This document shows, piece after piece, positions 48,962 to 58,177 of a DNA stretch of 64,000 bases. The first letter of the stretch is position 1; the number at the start of each line of letters is the position of its first letter. The translations under genes and the position numbers were made by a program. The notes under the pieces were generated by a model. It was not told the DNA's origin and made no database searches. It saw nothing but the letters and a program-made list of their open reading frames with translations. Source of the stretch: CAVUWL01 sp963700105 (lineage in GTDB: Bacteria; Actinomycetota; Thermoleophilia; Solirubrobacterales; 70-9). The stretch is from contig CAVOWL010000004.1 of NCBI GenBank assembly GCA_963700105.1, positions 496,001-560,000 of the forward strand, given 5' to 3'.

Positions 48962-50008
48962 CTAGGCCGTCCGACGGTTAGGGGCGATTGCGATCGCGTC
49001 CGGAGAAGGGCCAACCCTGATCGGCGAACCTACGACCCGGTTGGCCGTGGAATCGATCACCGAAATGGTGTTCGACAGCTCGTTTGTGACGTAGGCGGTC
49101 GTCGTCTGCGGGATGAATGCGATCGCGCTCGGACCGCGACCGACGCTGATCGGCGAACCCGCCACTTCGTTGGTCTGGGTATCGATCACAGAGACGCTGT
49201 TTGACCCACCGTTCGTGACATAGGCGCTCGTCCCCTTGCCTGTGATCGCGATAGCACTCGGGGAGAGGCCGACACTGATCGACGCCCGCAGCACAGGTTG
49301 GGTCTGATTTTCAACCACAGAGACGTTGTTTGAGTCGGCGTTAGTGACGTAGGCGGTGCTTCCATCGGGCGTGATCGCGATCGCGCCCGGAGCGGTCCCG
49401 ACAACGATCGAGCCCATGCCCCGCTCGCTATCAGTGTCTACCAGGAAAACCCGATCTGAGAAGGTGTTGACCGCGAAGGCGGTCGTGCCGTCGGGGGTAA
49501 TCGCAATTGCACTCGGAGCCCTGCCTGTCCTGATAGGCAGGCCCACCACCCGATTGGTCTTCGTGTTGATCGTTGAGATGACCCCTGAGAGAGGGTTGGC
49601 TACGTACGCCGTCTTGCCGTCAGGCGAAATCGCGATCGCGCACGGCGCACCGGCAACCCGAATTGACCGATCCACCACGCGGTTGGTCTTGGTATCGATC
49701 ACCGAGACATTTCCTGACGTTTCATTAGCGACGTAGGCCGTTCTGCCATTGGGAGTAATCGCGATTGCGCTCGGCCCTCCGCCGACTTTGATTGGCCGAC
49801 CCACCACGCGGTTGATCTTGGTGTTGACCACTGACACGCTATTTGAGCCGCCGTCAGCGACGTAAGCGTCTTGAGCGACGGCGGTCGGGGTCAGTGTGGC
49901 CAGATACAGCAGGGCGAGCACCAACGCCGCCGTCAACCACCCAGGCAGATGCTCGCATCTGCCCAGTAGCCGGTACACGTGAGGATTGTATCTCTGACTT
50001 CGCTGCAC
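48962..50008 (-). CDS. Secreted YVTN-type seven-bladed beta-propeller protein
   Basis: 348 residues. A membrane/signal segment (LTAALVLALLYLATLTPTAVAQ) is followed by about seven repeats of roughly 42 residues with the pattern GPSAIAITPNGRTAYVAN...VSVIDTKTNRVVGRPI. This is the YncE/surface-layer 40-residue repeat family. The DNA is correspondingly repetitive. Likely an extracellular binding protein; no enzyme motif. It ends at TAG 48962. Confidence 0.85.
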   Translation of the reverse strand: MQRSQRYNPHVYRLLGRCEHLPGWLTAALVLALLYLATLTPTAVAQDAYVADGGSNSVSVVNTKINRVVGRPIKVGGGPSAIAITPNGRTAYVANETSGNVSVIDTKTNRVVDRSIRVAGAPCAIAISPDGKTAYVANPLSGVISTINTKTNRVVGLPIRTGRAPSAIAITPDGTTAFAVNTFSDRVFLVDTDSERGMGSIVVGTAPGAIAITPDGSTAYVTNADSNNVSVVENQTQPVLRASISVGLSPSAIAITGKGTSAYVTNGGSNSVSVIDTQTNEVAGSPISVGRGPSAIAFIPQTTTAYVTNELSNTISVIDSTANRVVGSPIRVGPSPDAIAIAPNRRTA

Positions 50009-50066
50009 GCATTAGGCCACACGAACCGATCCGTTGATATTCGGGACCGCACGGCCCCCTCCAACA

Positions 50067-51269
50067 TCAACCACCCCCGGATCGCCAACCTGCCCGCAGC
50101 GGGAATCCCTTCGCCGAGCAGCCGAGCCCCTGGTCGACTTCGGGCAGCAGCGGCCTGCCGTACCAGCGGCGGCTGGGCATCGCGTAGGCGTATTCGTCCA
50201 CCACCGCCGGGTAGGCGCCTCCCTTGCTCATTTCTTTGAAGATCGGCCATCGCCCCGCAGCCTTCAGCACGCGTTCGGCTTCTTTGGCGGCGCCCGTGTC
50301 ACCCTGATGTAGCGCTTCGCCCCAGCGGCTGAACCATCCGCAGGCAACGGTTCCGCCGACGAGGGCACCGACCTGATACCTGCTTGTGGTCAGCCCCGGA
50401 TTGGGGATCTTGGACGGATCAAAGCCGGGGGGTAGTGGCAGTCCCGCCAGTATTTCCCGTACCGCCGCTTCGTGGTTAGCGGCTTTGACCACGTTCGCAG
50501 GCATCGCGTCAAGCCAGGTCCGGGAGTCCACCTTATGTAGCCAGCCGAACCGTTGCCGGAGGGCGGCCAGGTCAGGGACCGCGGCATTCATTTCGAGCAC
50601 ATAGCCGTCTTCACGCCATATCGCCTTCATAAAGCGGTTGCCGCGCACGTAGGCTTCCGCCCTGGTGTTGACGTAGGCCGTGGTGCCGAGGACCGGCACC
50701 GTTGTCCACTTGCCGATCGCCACCCCGTCCGCCCTCCATTTCCAGAACCTGAGCCAACGCCTCAGCGAAAATCTGTCGTGCCAGCTCAATTCGACTCTAC
50801 CCTGACGCACCGCGGCGGGGAACATCCCAGCCTCGCGCTGCCTGAGGGGGATCGGCTTGCCGGGGACGAATTCCATCGTCCCTTCACCGTTGCTTTTCTC
50901 TTCGACGTTCAGGACGCGCCAGCCCGGCCCTTGGAGCAGCAGGAGTGGCGTGGACTGGGCGAATCGCACGAGTTCGGCTCCGTAGGCGCGCGTCGGCGAC
51001 TCGGTGGCGCCGCCTCCGGAAAGGAGCACGATCGTGACGGCCACCCCAACCGCCATTGCGCCAGCCAAGGCGAGCAGGACCCGGCGCGGACGCCAAGAAT
51101 GGCGCCGCGAGGCGGCATCGGCGACTTCTGGCCCGCCGGGGAGTACAGACTCGGCGACGAGCGCCGCGCCGAGCGCCGCTTCGGCCGCGCCGAGGTCGAG
51201 CCCTGTGAGCCTCCGTAGCGCAAACGGGTTAGCGGCGCGCAGCTCGAGATCGATCTTCTTCGTCTTCAT
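50067..51269 (-). CDS. Single-span membrane protein paired with an ECF sigma factor (first copy)
   Basis: 400 residues: cytoplasmic N-terminus (about 60 residues), one membrane helix (VLLALAGAMAVGVAVTIVLL), then a large extracytoplasmic domain. The ATG overlaps the sigma-factor stop, the usual anti-sigma arrangement, so it probably controls that sigma factor across the membrane. No HxxxCxxC zinc anti-sigma motif is present in the N-terminus. The outer domain is closely similar to the gene at 52323 (shared WTTVPVLGTTAYVNTRA, VLEMNAAVPDLAA and ANHEAAVRE). Confidence 0.75.
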   Translation of the reverse strand: MKTKKIDLELRAANPFALRRLTGLDLGAAEAALGAALVAESVLPGGPEVADAASRRHSWRPRRVLLALAGAMAVGVAVTIVLLSGGGATESPTRAYGAELVRFAQSTPLLLLQGPGWRVLNVEEKSNGEGTMEFVPGKPIPLRQREAGMFPAAVRQGRVELSWHDRFSLRRWLRFWKWRADGVAIGKWTTVPVLGTTAYVNTRAEAYVRGNRFMKAIWREDGYVLEMNAAVPDLAALRQRFGWLHKVDSRTWLDAMPANVVKAANHEAAVREILAGLPLPPGFDPSKIPNPGLTTSRYQVGALVGGTVACGWFSRWGEALHQGDTGAAKEAERVLKAAGRWPIFKEMSKGGAYPAVVDEYAYAMPSRRWYGRPLLPEVDQGLGCSAKGFPLRAGWRSGGG

Positions 51270-51838
51270 CGTGCCTCCTCGACTTCCATATCGTTCTTTT
51301 GCGGACTTCTCGCCCTCTCCTCGGCGAGTCGGGCGCGCAGCCGACGCCGTGCCCGGTGCAGCCTGCTGCGCGCGGCGAGCGGCGAGATTCCGAGGACACG
51401 CGCGGCCTGGCTCGGCGTCAGCTCCTCCCAGCCGATCAGCATCAACAGCTCTCGGTCTGCCTCACCTATCGCCGCCAGCGCCTCAAGGACGCCACCCTGC
51501 TCGTGTCCCGGCTGGGCCGGAACCTGCCGGCGGAGCTCCTCGCGCAACCGCTCGCCGAGCCGACCCCGGCGGCCCTTTCCCCGACGTTGATTGGCGAGCA
51601 TGTGGCGCGCAGTCCCGTAGAGCCAGAGGCGGCCCTCACCACCGAGTGGAACGTCGTCGAGCCGCCGCCAGGCAACCAGAAAGGTCTCGGCGAGGACATC
51701 GGCGGCGTCTTCGGGGTCAGCGCTGCGGCGCAACGCGTAGCCGAGGATTTCCCGCGCGTGGTCTTGGTAGAGGCGCGAGAAGCGCGCTTCGGCGCGTTCG
51801 CGCGGTAGGGCGTCGTCCACGGCAGAATTCCGATTCAT
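51266..51838 (-). CDS. ECF RNA polymerase sigma factor (first copy)
   Basis: 190 residues with sigma region 2 (FSRLYQDHAREILGYALRRS...AADVLAETFLVAWRRLDDV, LYGTARHMLANQRR) and region 4 (LLMLIGWEELTPSQAARVLG, SPLAARSRLHRARRRL). ATG 51838. It is co-translated with the downstream membrane protein. The target promoter is unknown; self-regulation from the stretch upstream (51839-52322) is likely. Confidence 0.9.
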   Translation of the reverse strand: MNRNSAVDDALPRERAEARFSRLYQDHAREILGYALRRSADPEDAADVLAETFLVAWRRLDDVPLGGEGRLWLYGTARHMLANQRRGKGRRGRLGERLREELRRQVPAQPGHEQGGVLEALAAIGEADRELLMLIGWEELTPSQAARVLGISPLAARSRLHRARRRLRARLAEERARSPQKNDMEVEEAR

Positions 51839-52322
51839 CGCTCATACATGTCCGGATTAGCCTCAGCGTTGCAGCCGGCAGCTGCGCACTCAATGGCACC
51901 CTTCGTGGGATGCGCCCTCGTTGCTGGGAGCACTTAGGCCGAGGCCTGGCCCTCGAGCGCTGTAGCCATCCGCCCCGGAGTTGTTCCTCACCTCTCTGCT
52001 TCCTGGTCGGCGGCTACCGCAGCGGTCATCTCAGGTGCCGCCGGACATCCACCTGGGAAAGGGTGGGGGGCCGCACCGACTACCCAGGAAGCGAGCTGGG
52101 CCGCGTGGGCGATGACGGTACCCGGAGGGCCGCAATCCCCGACGGCCTCGATGAAGTCAAGACCCAGCGCTCACCGAGAAAGGTCGAGGTCTTTGGGTCG
52201 CAGATCAACTCCAGCCGCTGACCGTGCGTGGGGTGTAAATGCGATACCGACCCCCTTGCGAGCAGCTGGGTCTGTGACGCTGCCGAGCACCGCGGTTGGG
52301 CATCTCCGCGAGGAACAAGGCC
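51839..52322. other. Intergenic stretch upstream of the first sigma-factor gene
   Basis: About 480 bases between the two sigma/membrane-protein modules. No gene with family motifs is seen. It should contain the promoter of the first module, but no confident element is recognised. Confidence 0.4.
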
Positions 52323-53621
52323 CTACGGTGGCGGAGGGACTCCGCGTTCGCGCTGGAGCTTCTGCTTTTTCGGCAGGAGCGGGAGCCCGAAGCGGGCGCA
52401 GCCGAGGCTTTCCGCCTCCGACAACAGCCGCCGGTGACGCCCGCGCCATTCCCAATAGCCCTGCGGCATCGAGGCCGCCAGTTCCCAGATCAGCGGATGG
52501 CCGCCTTCCTTCGCCATCTGACGCAGGATCGGCCAGTGCCTGGCGCTCGCCATCGCACGCTCGGCTTCGAGTTTCTTCGCGCGGTCGCCGGTCCGGCGAG
52601 CTTCTCCCCACTGGAGGAACCAGAGGCAGGAGACGGTGTTGGTGACCGCCCCGGCGACCTGATCGCGATTGGTGGTGAGGCCGGCGTCCGGGATCAGCGA
52701 CGGCTTGAAGTCGCTGGGCAGCGGGAGGCCCTTCAGCATCTCCCTTACCGCCGCTTCGTGGTTAGCGGCCTTGATCACCTTTGCAGGCATCGCGTCGAGC
52801 CAGGTCTGGGAGTCCACCTTGTGTAGCCAGCCGAGCCGTTCCTTGAAGGCGGCCAGGTCTGGGACCGCGGCATTCATTTCGAGCACATGGCCGTCTTCAC
52901 GCCAGATCGCCTTCATTTGGCGGTTGCCAGGGCCACGTTGGTTCACGAAAACTCCCGCCCTGGTGTTGACGTAGGCCGTGGTGCCGAGGACCGGCACAGT
53001 GGTCCACCTGCCGACCGCCACCCAGTGCGACATCTTGAGGCGCCCATGCGGCAGCAATTCCGTTCGCTCCGGTCTCCGTTTCCACCCTTTGAGCACACTC
53101 CTCAGCGATCCGTCGAGCCAGCTCAATTCGACTCTCCGCTGGCGCACCGCGGCCGGGAACATCCCCGACTCGCGCTGCCCGGTTTCGTCGTTGCCCGTGA
53201 CCCGAATCGATTCGGAGGGGATCGGCTTGCCGGTGACGAATTCCAACTGACCTTCACCGTTGCTGTACTCGTCGACGTTCTGGACTCGCCAGCCCGGCCC
53301 TTCGAGCAGCAGCAGCGGCGTGGACTCGGCGAAGCGAACGAGCTCGGCTCCGTAGGCGGGCGTCGGCGACTCGGTGTCGCCGCCGCCGGAGAGGAGCAAG
53401 ATCGTGACGGCTACGGCAACCGCCATTGTGCCAGCCAAGACGAGCAGGACACGGCGCGGCCTTCTCGCATGGATCCGTAGTTTCCTACCGCTGAGCTGGG
53501 AGGAAGCCTCAATGCTCTCGATCTTCTTCAGGAGTGCCGCCCGCGAGATTTCACGGCTTCGTGCCCGAGGGGCCGGGAAGTTTGCCCGCAGTTCCTTGAT
53601 TAGCTCAATCTCATCCACCAC
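52323..53621 (-). CDS. Single-span membrane protein paired with an ECF sigma factor (second copy)
   Basis: 432 residues, paralogous to the gene at 50067: short N-terminal cytoplasmic part, one helix (VLLVLAGTMAVAVAVTILLL) and a long outer domain with WTTVPVLGTTAYVNTRA, MKAIWREDGHVLEMNAAVPD and WLHKVDSQTWLDAMPA. GTG 53621 shares one base with the TAG of the sigma gene. Likely the anti-sigma partner of the 53621-54199 product. The C-terminus ends Pro-rich (RERGVPPPP). Confidence 0.75.
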   Translation of the reverse strand: MVDEIELIKELRANFPAPRARSREISRAALLKKIESIEASSQLSGRKLRIHARRPRRVLLVLAGTMAVAVAVTILLLSGGGDTESPTPAYGAELVRFAESTPLLLLEGPGWRVQNVDEYSNGEGQLEFVTGKPIPSESIRVTGNDETGQRESGMFPAAVRQRRVELSWLDGSLRSVLKGWKRRPERTELLPHGRLKMSHWVAVGRWTTVPVLGTTAYVNTRAGVFVNQRGPGNRQMKAIWREDGHVLEMNAAVPDLAAFKERLGWLHKVDSQTWLDAMPAKVIKAANHEAAVREMLKGLPLPSDFKPSLIPDAGLTTNRDQVAGAVTNTVSCLWFLQWGEARRTGDRAKKLEAERAMASARHWPILRQMAKEGGHPLIWELAASMPQGYWEWRGRHRRLLSEAESLGCARFGLPLLPKKQKLQRERGVPPPP

Positions 53622-54199
53622 TAGCCTCGGTCACCTGGTAGTTGTCGGCACCGATTAGTTGCCCGCTCGGGCTCAAGCAGTTCGCGAACCCGACTTCTCG
53701 CTCGCGACAGGCGGGATCGAACCGTGCCGATTGGGATCTCGAGCGCTTGGGCGATGTCGGCGTAGGAGAGCTCCGCCCAGGCGTAGAGCAAAAGGACGTC
53801 GAGCTCCTCGGCGGAGAGCCCGGCCATGGCACCTGCCAGCTCCCGTCCCCTGTTCGATGCGTCGAGACGAGCCTCGACGCCTTCGAAGGCGTCGGCGATC
53901 GGGTCCACCCCGCTTCTTGCATAGGCGTTTAGCCGGCGAGTTTCCTCCCGGCTCTGACGATGCAAGAGATTGCTTGCGATCCCGAAGAGCCACGGCTTGG
54001 CGTTGGCGTAGGAAGGGTCGTAGCGGGCGCGTCGATCGAAGGCAATTTCGAACGTTTGCGCCGAGAGTTCATCGGCAAGATCGCGGCCGATCCGGCGCTG
54101 AATATAAGCGTGGATCGAATCGAAATGTCGGTCGAAGATCACCGCAAAGCTGGCGGGCGTCCCGATCGAGTCGGAGATTTCGGCGCTATCGGTCCTCAA
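53621..54199 (-). CDS. ECF RNA polymerase sigma factor (second copy)
   Basis: 192 residues with region 2 (FAVIFDRHFDSIHAYIQRRI, LSAQTFEIAFDRRARYD, PWLFGIASNLLHRQSREE) and region 4 (VLLLYAWAELSYADIAQALE, PIGTVRSRLSRARSRVRE). It differs clearly from the first sigma factor although their partners are close paralogues. TTG 54199 overlaps the stop of the preceding small membrane protein (TTGA). Confidence 0.88.
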   Translation of the reverse strand: MRTDSAEISDSIGTPASFAVIFDRHFDSIHAYIQRRIGRDLADELSAQTFEIAFDRRARYDPSYANAKPWLFGIASNLLHRQSREETRRLNAYARSGVDPIADAFEGVEARLDASNRGRELAGAMAGLSAEELDVLLLYAWAELSYADIAQALEIPIGTVRSRLSRARSRVRELLEPERATNRCRQLPGDRG

Positions 54200-54513
54200 A
54201 GCTCGATCACAATGCCTATTGCCCGTTGCTGTAAAGGCGGTTCTCCGAGAGGGCCGAGCGTTCTCGACACGCCTCGCCTTGACTTTCTCACGGCTGCTAG
54301 CCGCGAGGATCGCTCAGCACGTGTCTCATCAGGGAAGCAAGTAGCCATCAGATCAAGCCCCAAGAACCAAAGATCAAGAAAACAACCAATACCCAACAGG
54401 CAAAGCAGCCAACGCCAATCCCCTGATTCCAAGTACCAGCTCCCCGACCAAAGCCACAGGCCCAAAGCCCCAACAACAAACACCAAAGCCAAAGAGCCCT
54501 CACGCCACATCAC
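54196..54513 (-). CDS. Small membrane protein with foreign-looking codon use
   Basis: 105 residues: two hydrophobic segments (SLALVFVVGALGLWLWSGSW and WRWLLCLLGIGCFLDLWFLG) and a basic/polar tail. It is coupled to the second sigma gene. Codons such as TTG, GTT, TTT and GGT dominate the first half, and the plus strand is almost free of T from about 54340 to 54500, unlike the neighbouring genes. Family not recognised. Confidence 0.55.
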   Translation of the reverse strand: MMWREGSLALVFVVGALGLWLWSGSWYLESGDWRWLLCLLGIGCFLDLWFLGLDLMATCFPDETRAERSSRLAAVRKSRRGVSRTLGPLGEPPLQQRAIGIVIEL

Positions 54514-54622
54514 CTCCGATGAGGCTTAACAAGATCCGCGGTGCAGCGATCCCGCTTTCCGGACAAGGGAGGCGATGGAGAAATCCGCCCCAACCAGCCC
54601 CCTGCGGGGACGGACCGATTAG
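54514..54622. other. Short region between divergent genes; candidate origin of transfer
   Basis: About 110 bases directly upstream of the relaxase gene, the common place for oriT of MobF systems. A small palindrome-like CCCCCTGCGGGG is visible, but no nick-site consensus is recognised. The call is by position only. Confidence 0.25.
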
Positions 54623-57600
54623 ATGCTCACGATCGGAAAGCTCGGGCGCGGCCAGGAGCGCTACTACACCGAGAAGGTGGCAGAAGGCGCCGAGGACTAC
54701 TACGCCGGGGAGGGCGAGGCGGCCGGTTACTGGCTCGGCGACGCCGCCGGGGAGCTGGGCCTGAATGGAGTCGTCGATCCAAAGAAGCTGACCGCGATGC
54801 TGAGCGGCAGGAACCCTCTGACCGGCGAGCCGCTGCTCTCCCAGCAAGGGGTCCGCGGCGAGGGTCCGGTCCCCGGCTTCGACCTCACCTTCTCCGCGCC
54901 AAAGTCGGCCACCCTGCTCTGGGCACTGGGGAGCAGGGCGACCGCGTCGGAGGTTCTAGCCGCCCATCAACTCTCAGTCAAGGCCGCCCTTGACTACATG
55001 CAGCGCGAGGCGTGCTGGACCAGACGCGGCGCAGGAGGATCAGAATTCGTACCCGGCAACGGCTTCATCGCCGCCGCCTACCGCCACCGCTCCTCAAGGG
55101 CAGGAGACCCCCAGCTCCATACACACGTCCTGATCGCCAACGCGACCAGGGGACCAGACGGTCGCTGGACCCGTCTCTATCACCCGGCGATCTATGAGCA
55201 CGCGACCACCGCCAGCTATATCTATGAGGCGAACCTGCGGCATGAGTTGACTCAGCGCCTCGGTGTGCAATGGCAGCCGCTGCGCAAGGGCATCGCTGAG
55301 ATCGAGGGCTTCTCTGACGAACACCTGCGCGAGTTCTCAAAGCGCAGGGCGCAGATCCTTGAGGCCGCCGGTGGCGCAGATTCGTCAGCCCGCTCCCGTC
55401 AGGTGGCGAACCTCACCACCCGTGCTCGCAAGGAGGACATCCAACTCTCCACCGAGACCCTGCGAGAGCGTTGGGGAAAACGGGCGAATGAGATCGGCCT
55501 CGACCGTGCGGTGATCGGGGCAACGATGCATCACGAGCTATCCAGCCGGGCCCGCACGGTCCTAACGGTTGAGCAGTTGGACCGTGCGGTCACCGCCCAT
55601 GCCTCCCACTTCGACCGCCGAGATGCAATTCAGGCGGTGGCGAACTCACTTCCCGACGGCGCTCCGGCCTCAGAGCTCGAGAAGCTCGCCGATTCCTTCC
55701 TCTCCAGCGATGCGGTGATCCGGATCGCAGAGACCGCCAAGGGCGAGCGCTTCACCACCAGGCGGATCTGGGAGCTTGAGCGCACCGCGCTTGAGACCGC
55801 TCAGCGGATGCAGAACGTTGGGGATCGCGCCCAACTCGACGCTATGGCGGTCGAGCGAGTGCTCGCCGCCCACCCGAGCCTGAAGACCGACCAGGCCGCA
55901 ATGGTCAGAGCGCTACTTGGAGAGGGTGCGGGTCTCTCCGTTGTGATCGGGGAGGCGGGGACCGGCAAGACCTTTGCGACCCTGACCGCAGCCGAGGGCT
56001 GGGCGCAGGGCGGCATCGGGCTAACCGCGGCGGCACCAACCTGGAGGGCAGCAAACGTACTGCGCTCCGAGGGCCTTGAGGCAACCAGCATCGCTTCATT
56101 GCTCGGCAGGCTCGATCGCGCCGAGAGCGAAGGCCGTCGTGCCCTGCCTCGCAACTCGGTTCTGCTGATCGATGAGGCCGGGATGGTCGACTCCACCACC
56201 CTGGCGCGGCTGATCGATCACGCGGAGACTGCGCAGCTAAAGCTGGTCTTGATCGGCGACCCAAAGCAGCTCGGTGAGATCGAGGCGGGCGGGCTCTTTG
56301 CGGCACTTGCCGAGCGCGGTGAGCCGCTCGTACTCGATCAGGTGATCCGCCACCGCTTTGAGGCAGAGGGCACCGGGACGAAACACATTCGCGAGGGAGA
56401 GGGCGCTGCGGCGCTCGATATCTACCGCTCCGAGGAGCGGGTGGTCGTTGCCCCCAACGCCGAGGCAAGGCGCGAGGCGATCCTCACCGATTGGTGGGAG
56501 TCCTTCAGTCGCGGCGATGACGCAGTCATGATCGCCAAGCGAAACGTAGAGGTGGGACGACTGAACGAGATGGCGCGAGCGCTTATGCGCGAGCAGGGCC
56601 GCCTTGGAGAAGCGCAGATCGAGGTTGGAGAAGCGAGCTTCGCCGCCGGCGATCAGGTCATCACTCGGGTCAACGACCACCGTGAGCAGATCTATAACCG
56701 CGAGCGCTGGCGGGTGGCTGAGGTCGACACCGAGCAACGTCGGATCGTGCTCGAAGGGATCGATCAGGCACGTCGGGTCGAGGTTGGCGATGACTACCTG
56801 GCGCGCACCAATCCCCACAGCGAAGCGCCGGCTCTGCAACACGCCTACGCCACGACCACCTACTCCGCCCAGGGGACCACCGTCGATCGCGCCTTCGTGA
56901 TCGTCGATCCCTCGATGGATCGCCAGGAGCTCTACGTCGCCGCTTCCCGAAGCCGGGAGGAGACCTACCTCTACGCCACTCCGGAGATGGGGGCGATGGG
57001 ACGTGAGGAGTACGCCCCGCGCTCTGCTCAACAACGCGACGCCCTGGAGCAGATCGCAGGGGCTGTTGGGCGAGATCGCGCTCAGACCGCCGCCCACGAT
57101 GAGGCGGCTCGCTCCGAACTTCGCAAGCTGCCCAACCAGGAGCTGCTCACACGTCGAGATGGGCTTCAAGACGAGCTGCAGCGCGAGTCACAGGTCCGCC
57201 AACGTCACAGCGAGCTGCAACCGATGATCACGATCGCAGAAGGACAGCACCACAATGCCCTGGCTCACCTGCAGGCAGTCTCGGAGGCCTCAAGGCGCCA
57301 GCGCAGGCGTGAGCTACCCGCCGCCACCGAGCGCGAGGTCGCCTGCCGCGCATCGCTTGAGAGGTTGCTCTCTGAGGAGAAGCAGATCGGGCCGGTTAGC
57401 GGGGAGGCCCGCCGCGAGGCGTCCGCAATCGATCAGGTCCTTGCCGAGAGGCGAGTTCTCGCTCTCACCGCTACCCGCCTCTCAGCACCCGACTACATCG
57501 AGCGCGAGTTGGGACAGCTACCGAGCGACCCCCAAAAGCGAGAAAGCTGGGAACGTGGAGTGGAGGGAATCGAGCGCTACCGGCAAGAGCATCGGGTCAC

Positions 57601-57769
57601 CGACCGGCGGAGTGCTCTGGGGGCTGAGCCAAGGGGCGGGATGGAGCGACACGACTGGGAAGCTCAGCAGCGACGGGTAGCCGAAACCCAGAGGGCGCTC
57701 GGATTGGGCCAGGAGAAGGTCGCCGTTCGGGAGCTTGACCAGGGACGCGGAATTGGCATCGAGATGTAG
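54623..57769 (+). CDS. MobF-family conjugative relaxase-helicase (TrwC/TraI-like)
   Basis: 1048 residues. The relaxase domain has tyrosine pairs Y14/Y15 and Y26/Y27 as candidate nicking residues, and the HUH metal site H155, H166, H168 (DPQLHTHVLIAN). The helicase half has Walker A GEAGTGKT (443-450), LLIDEAGM (Walker B, D517/E518), IGDPKQLGEIEAGG and ATTTYSAQGTTVDRAFV. The C-terminal 200 residues are charged and probably coiled coil. It would nick oriT and unwind the transferred strand. No VirD4/T4SS genes are nearby. Confidence 0.93.
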   Translation: MLTIGKLGRGQERYYTEKVAEGAEDYYAGEGEAAGYWLGDAAGELGLNGVVDPKKLTAMLSGRNPLTGEPLLSQQGVRGEGPVPGFDLTFSAPKSATLLWALGSRATASEVLAAHQLSVKAALDYMQREACWTRRGAGGSEFVPGNGFIAAAYRHRSSRAGDPQLHTHVLIANATRGPDGRWTRLYHPAIYEHATTASYIYEANLRHELTQRLGVQWQPLRKGIAEIEGFSDEHLREFSKRRAQILEAAGGADSSARSRQVANLTTRARKEDIQLSTETLRERWGKRANEIGLDRAVIGATMHHELSSRARTVLTVEQLDRAVTAHASHFDRRDAIQAVANSLPDGAPASELEKLADSFLSSDAVIRIAETAKGERFTTRRIWELERTALETAQRMQNVGDRAQLDAMAVERVLAAHPSLKTDQAAMVRALLGEGAGLSVVIGEAGTGKTFATLTAAEGWAQGGIGLTAAAPTWRAANVLRSEGLEATSIASLLGRLDRAESEGRRALPRNSVLLIDEAGMVDSTTLARLIDHAETAQLKLVLIGDPKQLGEIEAGGLFAALAERGEPLVLDQVIRHRFEAEGTGTKHIREGEGAAALDIYRSEERVVVAPNAEARREAILTDWWESFSRGDDAVMIAKRNVEVGRLNEMARALMREQGRLGEAQIEVGEASFAAGDQVITRVNDHREQIYNRERWRVAEVDTEQRRIVLEGIDQARRVEVGDDYLARTNPHSEAPALQHAYATTTYSAQGTTVDRAFVIVDPSMDRQELYVAASRSREETYLYATPEMGAMGREEYAPRSAQQRDALEQIAGAVGRDRAQTAAHDEAARSELRKLPNQELLTRRDGLQDELQRESQVRQRHSELQPMITIAEGQHHNALAHLQAVSEASRRQRRRELPAATEREVACRASLERLLSEEKQIGPVSGEARREASAIDQVLAERRVLALTATRLSAPDYIERELGQLPSDPQKRESWERGVEGIERYRQEHRVTDRRSALGAEPRGGMERHDWEAQQRRVAETQRALGLGQEKVAVRELDQGRGIGIEM

Positions 57770-57812
57770 GCGATTCAGATCGAGCGTTTGGTGGACAACT
57801 GGAGAAATGGAA

Positions 57813-57899
57813 ATGAACCGTGAACCGTCGAGAATGAGCATGGGCTATCGCGGATTCGATCGGCGTTCAATGCGTCGCGGACGGGTTTTCACCCGATGA
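57813..57899 (+). CDS. 28-residue basic micro-ORF coupled to the excisionase-like gene
   Basis: ATG 57813 with GGAGAAA upstream encodes MNREPSRMSMGYRGFDRRSM and RRGRVFTR; its TGA overlaps the ATG of the next gene (ATGA). The peptide is strongly Arg-rich. It could be a translated leader controlling the excisionase-like gene or a tiny DNA-binding protein. Confidence 0.4.
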   Translation: MNREPSRMSMGYRGFDRRSMRRGRVFTR

Positions 57900-58174
57900 C
57901 CGCCCTCACGCTAGACCTCGCTGAGGAGGTAATTGAGCGGATCGCTGAGCGGGCTGCGGCCCTGCTGGCGGAGCGCCAGGATGACAAGAGCAGCGAGGAC
58001 GGCTGGCTGCGAGGCGCAGAGAGGATTGCCGCTTACATTGACAGTCCGCGCTCCCGGGTCTACGCGCTCGCCTCAGCACGACGCATCCCGGTGCATCACG
58101 ACGGCTCGGCGCTGATCGCGCGTCGCGGGGAGCTGGACCAGTGGCTGCGCAGCGGAGGCGGGCGAAGACCGTAG
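57896..58174 (+). CDS. Excisionase-like helix-turn-helix protein
   Basis: 92 residues. The N-terminal helix (LDLAEEVIERIAERAAALLA) is followed by a MerR/Xis-type winged HTH: GAERIAAYIDSPRSRVYALA, RRIPVHHDGSALIARRGELD and QWLRSG. Proteins of this kind bend DNA at attachment sites and steer the integrase toward excision. Position near the right attachment repeat supports this. Confidence 0.8.
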   Translation: MTALTLDLAEEVIERIAERAAALLAERQDDKSSEDGWLRGAERIAAYIDSPRSRVYALASARRIPVHHDGSALIARRGELDQWLRSGGGRRP

Positions 58175-58177
58175 CCG

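Noticed and set aside
48962..50008. Tandem DNA repeats as a possible CRISPR or satellite
   Set aside because: The periodicity of about 126 bases is explained by the YVTN propeller repeats of the encoded protein; there are no short identical repeats with unique spacers. No CRISPR array was seen anywhere in the window.
51004..52221. 405-codon plus-strand open frame across the first sigma-factor gene
   Set aside because: It is antisense to the sigma factor and its partner, both of which carry clear domain motifs.
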